From GWE2-42-39 sp034003625 (GTDB taxonomy: Bacteria; Bacteroidota; Bacteroidia; Bacteroidales; Prolixibacteraceae), in NCBI GenBank assembly GCA_034003625.1, contig JAVEYG010000003.1:1-64000 (forward strand): a stretch of 64,000 nucleotides of DNA. Reading direction: 5' to 3'. Numbering within the stretch: position 1 is the stretch's first letter; each line of letters begins with the position of its first letter. A program made the translations under genes and the position numbers. The notes below the pieces were generated by a model. It saw only the letters and a list, made by a program, of their open reading frames with translations. It made no database searches and was not told where the DNA came from. Of this stretch, positions 16,009 to 24,462 are shown in pieces.

Positions 16009-16315
16009 ATCGTTGCTTTTCAGACAAAGATATTGTTTCGCAGGAAGGAAAGCAAGGCACAGCCCATAGTCTCCGTTATCATGCCATGGCAACACATTTA
16101 CGGACGACAGGAAATTCATCCGTCAAAATCAGCATTGATCTGAAATTCTGTTGCACCGCATTCTTTGAAAAATTCAATGCCGCGTGTTGCCCCGCGCCTT
16201 TAATCTTCGCCCTGACATGCCAGATGTTCACGGTTGGTATCATTTAATTGCTCCGGTGCCAGGCGGTTCCCGTTTCCTATTTATGATTTTTTAAGATGAC
16301 TGATTTTCAAAGTCT
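16009..16315. other. Intergenic region containing the GDPD relic
   Basis: This 307-nt gap separates the DUF4010 start from the UROD-like stop. It holds the relic at 16117-16277. The 108 nt upstream of DUF4010 must contain that gene's promoter, but no clear TAnnTTTG box was seen. The last 38 nt hold nothing recognisable. Confidence 0.6.
16117..16277 (-). pseudogene. Relic of the 3' end of a tandem-GDPD lipoprotein gene
   Basis: Read on the minus strand this stretch encodes GNRLAPEQ, then after an in-frame TAA, RRGATRGIEFFKECGATEFQ and INADFDG before a stop. It matches the last 60 or so residues of the intact gene at 19235-20800 (GNRLASEA, RRGANRDIEFFKECGVTEFQ, IDSDFDEW). Nucleotide identity is also obvious, for example a shared 20-base run ending AATTCAAT. 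About 24-27 bases are deleted in the middle, and the natural end FFAEK is lost. No start or other coding part remains. It is a decayed third copy of this gene type at the left edge of the glycan locus. Confidence 0.85.
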
Positions 16316-17569
16316 TTAGGAATTAAATCGGTCAAGAGCACGAAAAATGGCCACTATATTTTCGGTTGGGACATTTGCCTGAATGTTGTGTACGGTATTA
16401 AACACAAAGCCTCCCCCTTTTGAGAATATTTCACAGTTTTTCAGGACATGCGTTTCAACATCTGCCGGTTTGCCATAGGGAAGCACCCGTTGTGTATCCA
16501 CTCCGCCTCCCCAAAATACCAGCCTGTCTCCGTATTTCTTCTTCAGAATTACCGGGTCCATTCCGGCAGCATTAATTTGCACCGGGTTAATAATATCGAA
16601 GCCTGCTTTGATGAAATGCTCCATAAATGGTTCAACTGCCCCGCATGAATGTTTCATGGTTTTCCACGTGGTATGTTCATGAATCCAGTTGTTCATTTTC
16701 AGGTAAAAGGGAAGATACAGATCATCAAACATCTCTGTAGAGCAAAAAGTAGAATTTTGCGTCCCGAAATCGGTGCCGCACACAAAAAGCACATCGATCT
16801 TATTTCCAACAGCATCAAATAACAAACGGAAGTTTTCCAAGACAATATCCGTTTGTTTCTCAAAAATGTACCTGAGATAATCGGGCCGTGTCAGGGTAGA
16901 CATGTACCACTCTTCCACATCACGGATACCCTTCGGGTTTTTAAGAGATGGCGCCGGAACATGCGATATGTCGCCAATAGCCGTCCCTCCGAAATTCGCT
17001 GCAATGCCTTTCGTTGAATCAGCGATGTTGCTCACCTGGTCTTTCCAATATTGCAGGTCCGTTTCTGTTAACAGCTTGTATTCTTCCATATTCTCTTCGG
17101 GATCAAGCATTTCTTCAACAATCGGCTCCTGGCGGATAATTGAGTCGAAGAAAAAACCCGTCTGGGGCATTCTCCCACTGGCCGGCGCCGAAACATCACC
17201 TTCCGGGAAGATCAGGCAATCCCCATTTTGATCTCTGACCGTGTTAAATTCACCGGGAACAAGAACGACTTGTCCCCACGGAGTTTTGAATTCCTTCCAT
17301 TTTCCGTTTGGAAATCCATACGTTCCCTTGTAAGGAGATAGTCCAATAACATCAATGTGCATTATTTCAGCCAGATCATCGCCTATCTCGCCCAGCATCT
17401 GACATGGTTCAATCACTTTTACAGGTTTTTTCTCCAGCCCGAAATAATCCCGGAGCCTTTCAACTGCAAGCACATGGATACCGGTGACACATGTTGAGCC
17501 AAAGTCAACCGGGATCTTATCGGGTTGAATATGGTTTAACGATGATTGCAAACGTTCTTTACTTGTCAT
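16316..17569 (-). CDS. Uroporphyrinogen decarboxylase-family (UROD/MtaA-like) protein
   Basis: The 417-residue protein has a UROD-type TIM barrel: TSKERLQSSLNHIQPDKIPVDFG at the start, a central VLFVCGTDFGTQN, and KHSCGAVEPFMEHFIKAGFDIINPVQINAAGMDP. The HSCG segment carries the His/Cys pair that binds zinc in corrinoid methyltransferases of this superfamily. The end is VFNTVHNIQANVPTENIVAIF. It lacks the arginine-rich N-terminal motif of true HemE and lies in a glycan locus, so it is not expected to make haem. A methyl-transfer role (for example on methylated sugars) is possible but unproven. It is the last gene of the long minus-strand series, 22 nt after the sugar porter. Confidence 0.78.
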   Translation of the reverse strand: MTSKERLQSSLNHIQPDKIPVDFGSTCVTGIHVLAVERLRDYFGLEKKPVKVIEPCQMLGEIGDDLAEIMHIDVIGLSPYKGTYGFPNGKWKEFKTPWGQVVLVPGEFNTVRDQNGDCLIFPEGDVSAPASGRMPQTGFFFDSIIRQEPIVEEMLDPEENMEEYKLLTETDLQYWKDQVSNIADSTKGIAANFGGTAIGDISHVPAPSLKNPKGIRDVEEWYMSTLTRPDYLRYIFEKQTDIVLENFRLLFDAVGNKIDVLFVCGTDFGTQNSTFCSTEMFDDLYLPFYLKMNNWIHEHTTWKTMKHSCGAVEPFMEHFIKAGFDIINPVQINAAGMDPVILKKKYGDRLVFWGGGVDTQRVLPYGKPADVETHVLKNCEIFSKGGGFVFNTVHNIQANVPTENIVAIFRALDRFNS

Positions 17570-17591
17570 AATCGCTACTTTTTAAATATGG

Positions 17592-19199
17592 TTACACAGG
17601 ATGCGTTTTCCAAAATTTCTCTATTTGTTCCAGTGTCTTCCCCTTTGTTTCAGGCACAAGTTTCACAACGAACAATACCGCTAAAAAACAAATGATGGCA
17701 TATATCCAGTAGGCAAATCCATGATGAAACTTGTCGATAAGCCAGGCATTATCATCGATTACAGGGAAGGACCAGGATATCATCAAATTGGTAATCCAGA
17801 TTGTCGCCACGGCAATTGACATAGCCCCCCGGATGGAGTTCGGGAATATTTCGGATAGCATGACCCACATGACAGGTCCCCAGCTCATGGCAAAACCTGC
17901 AATATAAATCAAAATAAAAACAAGGGCCAGAATTCCCATGTTCTCCGCGTAAAATGTAAATCCGACCGCAGCCATCGAGAATCCCATGATAATACCTCCA
18001 ATGATCAGGAGGCGTTTCCGTCCCAGTTTGTCTACGGTCAAAATGGCTATGACTGTAAAAATAAGGAAGACGGTTCCCACCATCACGGTCTGTAAAAGGG
18101 AAACATCAAGTCTTGTCCCCATGTTCTGGAATATTTTTGGGGCATAATAAAGAACTACATTTATACCCATCAATTGCTGGAATGCCCCAAACAGTATCCC
18201 TATGATGATCACCATACCTCCAAAAGAGAGCCACGGGACCGATTTTCCAACAAGCGTCGCCATGATGTCTTTCATGGCAGTTTTTGCTTCCTGTTCTCCA
18301 ACGGTTTTTCGCAGCACATCAAGCGCTTTGTCGTGTTTACCTTTCAGGGCAAAGTATCTCGGAGTTTCAGGAATGAACAACAAAAGAATCATAAATGCGA
18401 GAGAAGGAATGATACCGGAAAAAAACATCCAACGCCATCCCATGGTTATATTCCATTGTTCGTCGCCCTGCCGGGCAATAAACCAGTTGATAAAATAAAC
18501 CAGCAATATTCCGAGTACGTTTGCAAACTGGTTCCAGGACACAAGTTTTCCGCGAATATTTGCCGGTGCGATTTCTGCGATATACATGGGCGAAAGCATG
18601 GATGCCAACCCGATGCCCACTCCTCCAACGATTCTGTAAAAAATAAACGAGGTCAGCGGTTGTATGCCAGGGATGCTCATTTTCTCAGGGAATGCAGCGC
18701 CACATCCGGAGATAATGAACAATAAGGCAGACAACAACAAGCCTTTTTTCCGCCCTAATGACAGGCTTATGAAACCCGCTGTTGATCCCCCCACGATACA
18801 CCCGATCAGGGCGCTTGAGACAGCGAACCCGGTTATGGCATTCGTCAGGTCGGCTGTAACAACAAACGTATTGTCGAATTGCCAAAACAAAACAGCCAGT
18901 ACCACGGCAAAAAGCCCGGCAGTGACAGAAATACCTTTTTTCAAACCAAATAACCTGACCAGCATACCTCCGACTGCCATTCCGATGATCAAAACAGCAA
19001 CACAGATGGTAATCCGGTAACTGATTATCACTTCTTTTGCCAGTTCGACATCTAAGCTAAGCGGAATAACAAAAAATTCGCGTATGCCTTTTACTGCTCC
19101 TGATACCACAGCCGTATCGTAGCCAAAAATCAAACCGCCCAAGGTTGCAACCAAAGTGATCCTTGCCACATAAGAAAGAAAGGCATTTTCTTGCTTCAT
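17592..19199 (-). CDS. MFS sugar porter (sugar:H+ symporter family)
   Basis: The 535-residue inner-membrane transporter has 12 predicted helices and the sugar-porter signatures GYDTAVVSGAVKGI, RIVGGVGIGLASMLSPMYIAEIAPANIRGKLVSWNQ, PETPRYFALKGK, DKLGRKRLL and a final VPETKGKTLEQIEKFW. It is somewhat longer than XylE/GalP types because of an expanded loop between helices 1-4 (about 45-120). It would import a monosaccharide released by the locus enzymes. The specific sugar cannot be read from sequence. It lies between the tandem-GDPD gene and the UROD-like gene, each within 40 nt. Confidence 0.9.
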   Translation of the reverse strand: MKQENAFLSYVARITLVATLGGLIFGYDTAVVSGAVKGIREFFVIPLSLDVELAKEVIISYRITICVAVLIIGMAVGGMLVRLFGLKKGISVTAGLFAVVLAVLFWQFDNTFVVTADLTNAITGFAVSSALIGCIVGGSTAGFISLSLGRKKGLLLSALLFIISGCGAAFPEKMSIPGIQPLTSFIFYRIVGGVGIGLASMLSPMYIAEIAPANIRGKLVSWNQFANVLGILLVYFINWFIARQGDEQWNITMGWRWMFFSGIIPSLAFMILLLFIPETPRYFALKGKHDKALDVLRKTVGEQEAKTAMKDIMATLVGKSVPWLSFGGMVIIIGILFGAFQQLMGINVVLYYAPKIFQNMGTRLDVSLLQTVMVGTVFLIFTVIAILTVDKLGRKRLLIIGGIIMGFSMAAVGFTFYAENMGILALVFILIYIAGFAMSWGPVMWVMLSEIFPNSIRGAMSIAVATIWITNLMISWSFPVIDDNAWLIDKFHHGFAYWIYAIICFLAVLFVVKLVPETKGKTLEQIEKFWKTHPV

Positions 19200-19234
19200 T
19201 TTATTTCGTTAGTTAATTTCCTGGCTTATAACTG

Positions 19235-20800
19235 TTACTTTTCTGCAAAAAACCATTCGTCGAAATCAGAATCGATCTGAAATTCTGTTACGCCGCATTC
19301 TTTGAAAAATTCAATGTCGCGATTTGCCCCGCGCCTGTAATCTTCGCTCTGGTATTGCCAGATATTCACGGTTGGAACTACTGTGACGTAGTGTTGCTGG
19401 CACCATTTAATCGCTTCGGATGCCAGGCGGTTTCCATTTTCAAAAAGGAAGTAATGGCAGGCAATATCTTCGCCTTTGCCAAGTTTAGCCTTTAGTGAAT
19501 CAACCTCGTTGGCCCGCACACTGAATTTTGCCTTGCCCCATAAATAGTTTTTGCCCTTTTTGTCAATGAAATAAGAACTGGTAAGCAACCCATATTTTTC
19601 CATTATTTTCCCCAGTTGGAAATAAAATTCAGGAGCTTGGTTGCCTTTTACATCAATCATCAGTTTTACTTTTCCTGAACACATTTGGCAAAGTTCTTCA
19701 AACGAAAGCGGATGGTAATCTTTCCCATTGACTGGCCGAAGTTTTTGTATTTCCTCCCAGGTCATGTCGGCTACCCGGCGGGGCACATTATATATGTCGG
19801 AAAAATCGCTGTCATGGTTCAGTATTATTACCCCGTCTTTGGTTGGCCTCACATCCACCTCAAGCATGTAATACCCCTGATCTATAGCTTCCTGAACAGA
19901 CGCCGGATCAAACGCATTGTATTTCCCTTCCACAATGCCGCCACGATGGGCAATCAGTTTATACCCTTTAAAAACGCCCCCGTTTTTTGCCATGTCTGAG
20001 AAAACATCCGGACTGTCGACAAATACCATATCGACATCCTTCGACAAGGCAATACGATAGGCTTTCCAATCATTCCCAGTCATATAAGGCATTATTTTCA
20101 TTCCTCTTTTATGGCATTCCCTGATCAAATCATCCGACAGATTATTCACTGAACATTCAATAACCTGCGGATTATAAATAGTTTGTAATGAATCGAGCGC
20201 CTCCACAGAGGAAGCCTTCATTTTTATGGCGAGCCCGGGATATTTATTTCGGAATTCCTGAAGGAGCTGCCGGTTGGAAAGCCTGAAGAAGCAGTCATTT
20301 TCCATTCCAATTTTATAAATTTCAGGAATGAATTCTTCCAACCTCACGTCTTTCAGGTCAAAATAAACTTTAGCCTTCCCTTTGATCCACTGAAGGAATT
20401 CAAAAACACGGGGCACCCGTTCACCGGCATATTCATGGGCAAACCAACTCCCGGCATCCAGCGTGTCAATTACTGCCGATCCGGTTTCAGAAAGTACGCC
20501 GGAGCCATTGGTAGTACGGTTGAGGGTACGGTCGTGAAAATTATAGTAAACGCCGTCTTTGCTCCGGCGAACATCCACTTCGACATAATGAGCGCCCGAT
20601 TCGATGGCTTTTTTTGCCGAAGCATACGTATTTTCAGGAGCCAGCTGGTTTGCTCCACGATGGGAAACAACCTGAATTGTTGCGGCGTTTTTGATTGTAG
20701 TATCCTGATGAGATGGCCGGTTGTTTTTATTAAACGAACAACTCATCACGAGAACAACCAAGGTAAGCACCCCTATCAGATAAAGAGTATTTTTTTTCAT
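19235..20800 (-). CDS. Tandem glycerophosphodiester phosphodiesterase-domain lipoprotein
   Basis: The 521-residue lipoprotein (lipobox VVLVMSC) carries two GDPD TIM-barrel units. The first has HRGANQLAPENTYAS, EVDVRRSKDG and NFHD, so all His/Glu/Asp catalytic and metal-binding positions are present. The second has AHRGGIVEG, LEVDVRPTKDG and LNHD, but its PEN motif is replaced by FDPAS. GDPD enzymes cleave phosphodiesters such as glycerophosphoryl groups. Here the substrate is presumably a phosphodiester on the target glycan, acting at the cell surface or in the periplasm. A close paralogue of identical length lies at 48205-49770, and a relic lies at 16117-16277. It sits between the metallophosphoesterase and the sugar porter. 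Confidence 0.87.
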   Translation of the reverse strand: MKKNTLYLIGVLTLVVLVMSCSFNKNNRPSHQDTTIKNAATIQVVSHRGANQLAPENTYASAKKAIESGAHYVEVDVRRSKDGVYYNFHDRTLNRTTNGSGVLSETGSAVIDTLDAGSWFAHEYAGERVPRVFEFLQWIKGKAKVYFDLKDVRLEEFIPEIYKIGMENDCFFRLSNRQLLQEFRNKYPGLAIKMKASSVEALDSLQTIYNPQVIECSVNNLSDDLIRECHKRGMKIMPYMTGNDWKAYRIALSKDVDMVFVDSPDVFSDMAKNGGVFKGYKLIAHRGGIVEGKYNAFDPASVQEAIDQGYYMLEVDVRPTKDGVIILNHDSDFSDIYNVPRRVADMTWEEIQKLRPVNGKDYHPLSFEELCQMCSGKVKLMIDVKGNQAPEFYFQLGKIMEKYGLLTSSYFIDKKGKNYLWGKAKFSVRANEVDSLKAKLGKGEDIACHYFLFENGNRLASEAIKWCQQHYVTVVPTVNIWQYQSEDYRRGANRDIEFFKECGVTEFQIDSDFDEWFFAEK

Positions 20801-20859
20801 TTTGCGCCTGTTTTAATCTGTTATTTTAATTGGAATTTCCCATTCAATGAATATTTAGG

Positions 20860-21912
20860 TCATTCTTGTTTCTCATTAAAAGAATCGGGATAGGTAACAA
20901 AAAATTTTCCTTCGTAATCATTTGTTGGAATCCAGATATCTTTTTTATGATCGCATTCATACAAATTCAATATCCATGTATCAAATTTCCGTTCTCCTTC
21001 ATACAGTTCAATCACCCTTGCGCCCTTTCCTATCTTACCGTAGCACTGCCTTCCCGAGCAATTGCCATAAGCCAGGCAAATATTGCGCAGGCATCCGATA
21101 TAGTTATTATTATGGTCGTGTCCCACGAACATGCCCATTACATCACCCGATTCGAGCATGGCTGTGAACAATCCTGAGTTTAGTAAAGGGGAGCAAACTG
21201 TTTCTTCCTGAATCCCTGTTATTTTACCTTTTTCAAGAACCTCCTTGTATTCGGGGAGAGGAATATGAAAAAAAGCTAAGGAAGGGATGGGTTGCCCACT
21301 ATTTTTCCCGGTAAACTTCCGGCTTTGCTTCCGGTACCACTGAATCTGTTCAAAGTCAATCCACTCATAAGTGCCGAAATCCTTTCTTTCAGGAAGAGGA
21401 AAACTGGAATGTGAATCAAAAAAATAGAATAACGCTTCGGTTTTTCCCGATTTTGATGATTGGACAGGAATAATATAATTGCCACTACCCGTTATATTTC
21501 TAGGGCCGTTTTTTGTTAGACAATAAGGCATATCAGCTATGATTTCCATGATCTGTTCTCCTGTCAAATCCTTCTCAGTATCGTGGTTCCCAAGCGTTAC
21601 TGCCCATGGAACCTTGGCATCAATAAAAACTTTGGATAGTGACATCCAGCCTTTTGCCGTGTTTTTGGAACATACGATATCGCCGGTTAAAACAACCAGA
21701 TCGGGCTTTTCAATGGCAATCACTGTTTTCATCATTGCCAGCGCACTGTCGGACCTGTTGTACGGATCTACCAGATAATGAATATCCGTAAACTGTACTA
21801 TTTTAATTTTACCGTCCTGATTGAAACGGAGGACGGGGGATGGTTCTCCTTTCCCAAAAATTAATAGCGGCAACAAAGCCATTAAAACAATAATTCCGGT
21901 TAAACTCTTCAT
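20860..21912 (-). CDS. Calcineurin-like metallophosphoesterase, exported
   Basis: The 350-residue protein starts with a signal peptide (MKSLTGIIVLMALLPLLIFG) when begun at 21912. A start at 21972 would add 20 residues before the signal, so 21912 is preferred. All five metal-binding blocks of the family are present: FTDIHYL, LTGDIV, LGNHD, FFHIPLPEY and GHDHNNN. It resembles the Dcr2/purple-acid-phosphatase-like phosphatases. Set beside a GDPD lipoprotein and a GH92 mannosidase, it probably removes phosphate monoesters left after phosphodiester cleavage of the glycan. That is inference. The GH92 gene ends 62 nt upstream. Confidence 0.85.
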   Translation of the reverse strand: MKSLTGIIVLMALLPLLIFGKGEPSPVLRFNQDGKIKIVQFTDIHYLVDPYNRSDSALAMMKTVIAIEKPDLVVLTGDIVCSKNTAKGWMSLSKVFIDAKVPWAVTLGNHDTEKDLTGEQIMEIIADMPYCLTKNGPRNITGSGNYIIPVQSSKSGKTEALFYFFDSHSSFPLPERKDFGTYEWIDFEQIQWYRKQSRKFTGKNSGQPIPSLAFFHIPLPEYKEVLEKGKITGIQEETVCSPLLNSGLFTAMLESGDVMGMFVGHDHNNNYIGCLRNICLAYGNCSGRQCYGKIGKGARVIELYEGERKFDTWILNLYECDHKKDIWIPTNDYEGKFFVTYPDSFNEKQE

Positions 21913-21974
21913 CGCTTTATAGTACTTCAATTTTGGTTTCCCGCTTTTAAATAATGACATTTTTAAATCCATAT

Positions 21975-24278
21975 TTATTTCCAGTTATAATTCGGTTTAT
22001 TTCCCATCTCAAAGACCAGTTTCTCTCCGCTGACAATGTCTTTATAGCTTATAAACGGCGTTTGAAGAGGTTTTCCGTCCAACGTCACGTTCTGCACATA
22101 TTTATTTTCTTCCGAAATATTATTGGCTAAAATTTCAAGTTTCCGGGGCTTTCCACCGACAGAATAGTTGATGACTAATTCCGGGAATTGCGGCGCCCCG
22201 ATCGCATACATTCCCGAAGCAGGAGTTACCGGGTAGAAACCCATTACCCCGAAAATGTACCAGGCCGACATTTGTCCGCAGTCGTCGTTTCCGTTAATCC
22301 CGAGCGGCTTGTTCCTGAAGTTTTCCTCCGAAGTATGTTTCCGTATCAGTTCCTGCGTTTTCCACGGTTTTCCACAGTAGTTGAACAGGTAAATGTAATG
22401 ATGCCCCGGCTCATTGTCGTGCCGGTAATGATTGCCTTCAAAATTTTCCTCCAGCTTTGAAGCAAACTTCTCCTGTCCCCCCATCAGTTCAATCATCCCT
22501 TCGGGATCATGCAATGCGCCAAACAAATAGGTCCATGCATTGCCTTCTGTAAAACCTGCCGGCGGATGGGTCGCCTCATTCACATCTGACGAACGCGGAG
22601 GCTCAACATGCCAGCCCCCATCCGAATAACGGGCAGTCATAAAACCGGTTTCCGGGTTGTACAGGTTTTTGTAATTTTTACTGTTTTTCATCAGTAAGTC
22701 ATAATCCTCCTGTTTTCCTAAGTCTTTTGCCATTTGGGCGATACTGTAATCGTCGATTCCAAATTCGATGGTCCGGGAAACCGATTCCCGGGTTTTATCG
22801 ACCGGTATGTACCCAAGCGAATGATAATAACTCAATCCGCCACGGGCTTCACAGGAAGTCCACCAATCGCGGTCGCCCCACATTTTTATCGAATCGCCAT
22901 CAGGCGGGACCATGGCATTTTTCCGCACTGCCTCATACGCCAGGTTGATGTCGTAATCCCTGAACCCGTTGATATACGCGTCGGCAATGACCGCATCGGC
23001 GTGTGTACCGATCATGATACCGGTATAGGTCGGGTTTGGCCATTTGGGCAACCAACCGCCTTCGCGATACATTTGCAGCAACGCCCGGATCATCGGGCTT
23101 ACCCGTTCCGGTTGGGTAAATTGCAGCAGCGGGTGAAACGCCCTGAAAGTATCCCATAATGAGAAATCATTATACGAATCTCCTTCATGTACCTGATCGT
23201 CGAAAGCACTGTAATATTTTCCGTATTCAGAAAGTTCGCGGGGAAACAGCATGGTATGGAAGAGAGCGGTATAGAAAATACTTTTCTGATCTTCAGAAAC
23301 ACCATTGACCTTTATCCGGCTAAGATTTTCCTGCCATATTTGACGGGTATCCTTTACAACCTTTTGAAAATCCCATCCGGGTATTTCGATAGACAGGTTT
23401 TTCCGGGCCTGTTCCAGACTGATGAACGACGTGGCAACTTTTACTTTTACCGTCTCATTTTCCTTTGTCTTAAAGCTGATATAGGCCCCCATTCGCGTAC
23501 CGTATTGCTCGGCGTTCCCTATTTTTATATCGGCCGTATCGTTTCCTTCCCAGGTTCCAAAACCATCAAAGGGTTTGTCAAACTGAATGATAAAATAGCC
23601 TTTAAAATTGGGAAGTTTAGGGCCTAATTGTGCAGACATCCGGTCGGGATTATAACCGTATATTTCTCCTTTTTCCTGATCGACCTTCACATAGCCTTTC
23701 AACGAGTTGATCCTTTCGGTATAATCATTTGCCGAATTTTTAAGTTTCGAATTCAGGTTAATCCCCTGAATGATCAAATGAGCTTCGTCCGATTGAGGAA
23801 AGGTAAACTGAAATATTCCGCACCGTGAAGCAGCAGCTATCTCGCCTTTAATTTTTTTATCGCCGGTGAGCATATCTACCGAATAATAATGTGGCTTTGA
23901 AATTTCATTCGCATGGTGAAAATTCAGGGCGCGCTCTTCGGGCAATACTTTCAATTGGCCAATTTGCGGCATCACGGAAACATACCCGTAATCGCCCATC
24001 CAAACGGTGGGCTGGTGCGTTGCAGTAAACCCCATAACCGTTGAATCTTCATACACATAAATCATTCGGCCCATTTTATTCTCGCAGGTTTGCGCAACAA
24101 AATTGGTCATTGCAAAAGGCGCCCCGACACATGGCATTGTACCGCCGCCTTCCAGCTTTTCTTTAAAACCGGCAAACGGAGTCCCGATCAATGGATTCAC
24201 ATAATCAACTTCCTGCCTGCTTTGTGTACAGGAAGCGAAAATAATCAGGAAAATAAGGATAAAAAGATTTCTTTTCAT
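21975..24278 (-). CDS. GH92 alpha-mannosidase lipoprotein, 'NEPGHH' subtype
   Basis: This 767-residue lipoprotein (lipobox IFASC, Cys16) has the GH92 layout. The N-terminal beta-sandwich starts VDYVNPLIGT, followed by an (alpha/alpha)6 barrel. Motifs are FTEGNAWTY (probably with the catalytic acid Glu), DNEPGHHYIYLFNY and GNDDCGQMSAWYIFGVMGFYPV (catalytic acidic pair region). GH92 enzymes are Ca2+-dependent exo-alpha-mannosidases. The NEPGHH motif is typical of members acting on alpha-1,2-linked mannose, unlike the two other GH92 proteins of this locus. A MITE-like element lies directly upstream (24314-24442). Confidence 0.92.
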   Translation of the reverse strand: MKRNLFILIFLIIFASCTQSRQEVDYVNPLIGTPFAGFKEKLEGGGTMPCVGAPFAMTNFVAQTCENKMGRMIYVYEDSTVMGFTATHQPTVWMGDYGYVSVMPQIGQLKVLPEERALNFHHANEISKPHYYSVDMLTGDKKIKGEIAAASRCGIFQFTFPQSDEAHLIIQGINLNSKLKNSANDYTERINSLKGYVKVDQEKGEIYGYNPDRMSAQLGPKLPNFKGYFIIQFDKPFDGFGTWEGNDTADIKIGNAEQYGTRMGAYISFKTKENETVKVKVATSFISLEQARKNLSIEIPGWDFQKVVKDTRQIWQENLSRIKVNGVSEDQKSIFYTALFHTMLFPRELSEYGKYYSAFDDQVHEGDSYNDFSLWDTFRAFHPLLQFTQPERVSPMIRALLQMYREGGWLPKWPNPTYTGIMIGTHADAVIADAYINGFRDYDINLAYEAVRKNAMVPPDGDSIKMWGDRDWWTSCEARGGLSYYHSLGYIPVDKTRESVSRTIEFGIDDYSIAQMAKDLGKQEDYDLLMKNSKNYKNLYNPETGFMTARYSDGGWHVEPPRSSDVNEATHPPAGFTEGNAWTYLFGALHDPEGMIELMGGQEKFASKLEENFEGNHYRHDNEPGHHYIYLFNYCGKPWKTQELIRKHTSEENFRNKPLGINGNDDCGQMSAWYIFGVMGFYPVTPASGMYAIGAPQFPELVINYSVGGKPRKLEILANNISEENKYVQNVTLDGKPLQTPFISYKDIVSGEKLVFEMGNKPNYNWK

Positions 24279-24313
24279 TCGTATCTGGTTTTATATTATT
24301 CAGTTGGTTTAAG

Positions 24314-24442
24314 AGGCTGTCCCAAAAGTCCTGAATAGAGTCAACCCTAACTTGTTTCGGGATCTCATCGTTCTAATAATCAGACCCTGAAATAAATTCA
24401 GGGTGACGCGAGTTGCGGATTTTCAAACTTTTTGGACAGCCT
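24314..24442. mobile_element. Small MITE-like element with inverted termini
   Basis: The ends AGGCTGTCCCAAAAGT (from 24314) and ACTTTTTGGACAGCCT (to 24442) are inverted repeats with one mismatch. The 129-bp body has no coding capacity. Inside is a perfect hairpin ACCCTGAA-ATAAA-TTCAGGGT (about 24394-24414) and a diverged partner near 24345-24365. This architecture fits a non-autonomous transposon. It sits between the degenerate PHP gene and the GH92 gene of the same operon. No target-site duplication could be assigned, and no second copy was seen in the window. Confidence 0.7.
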
Positions 24443-24462
24443 ATTCTTTCTTCATGTAAAAA

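Noticed and set aside
16316..17569. Reading the UROD-family protein as HemE of haem synthesis
   Set aside because: It lacks the N-terminal arginine motif and has an HSCG zinc-type motif and a glycan-locus context.
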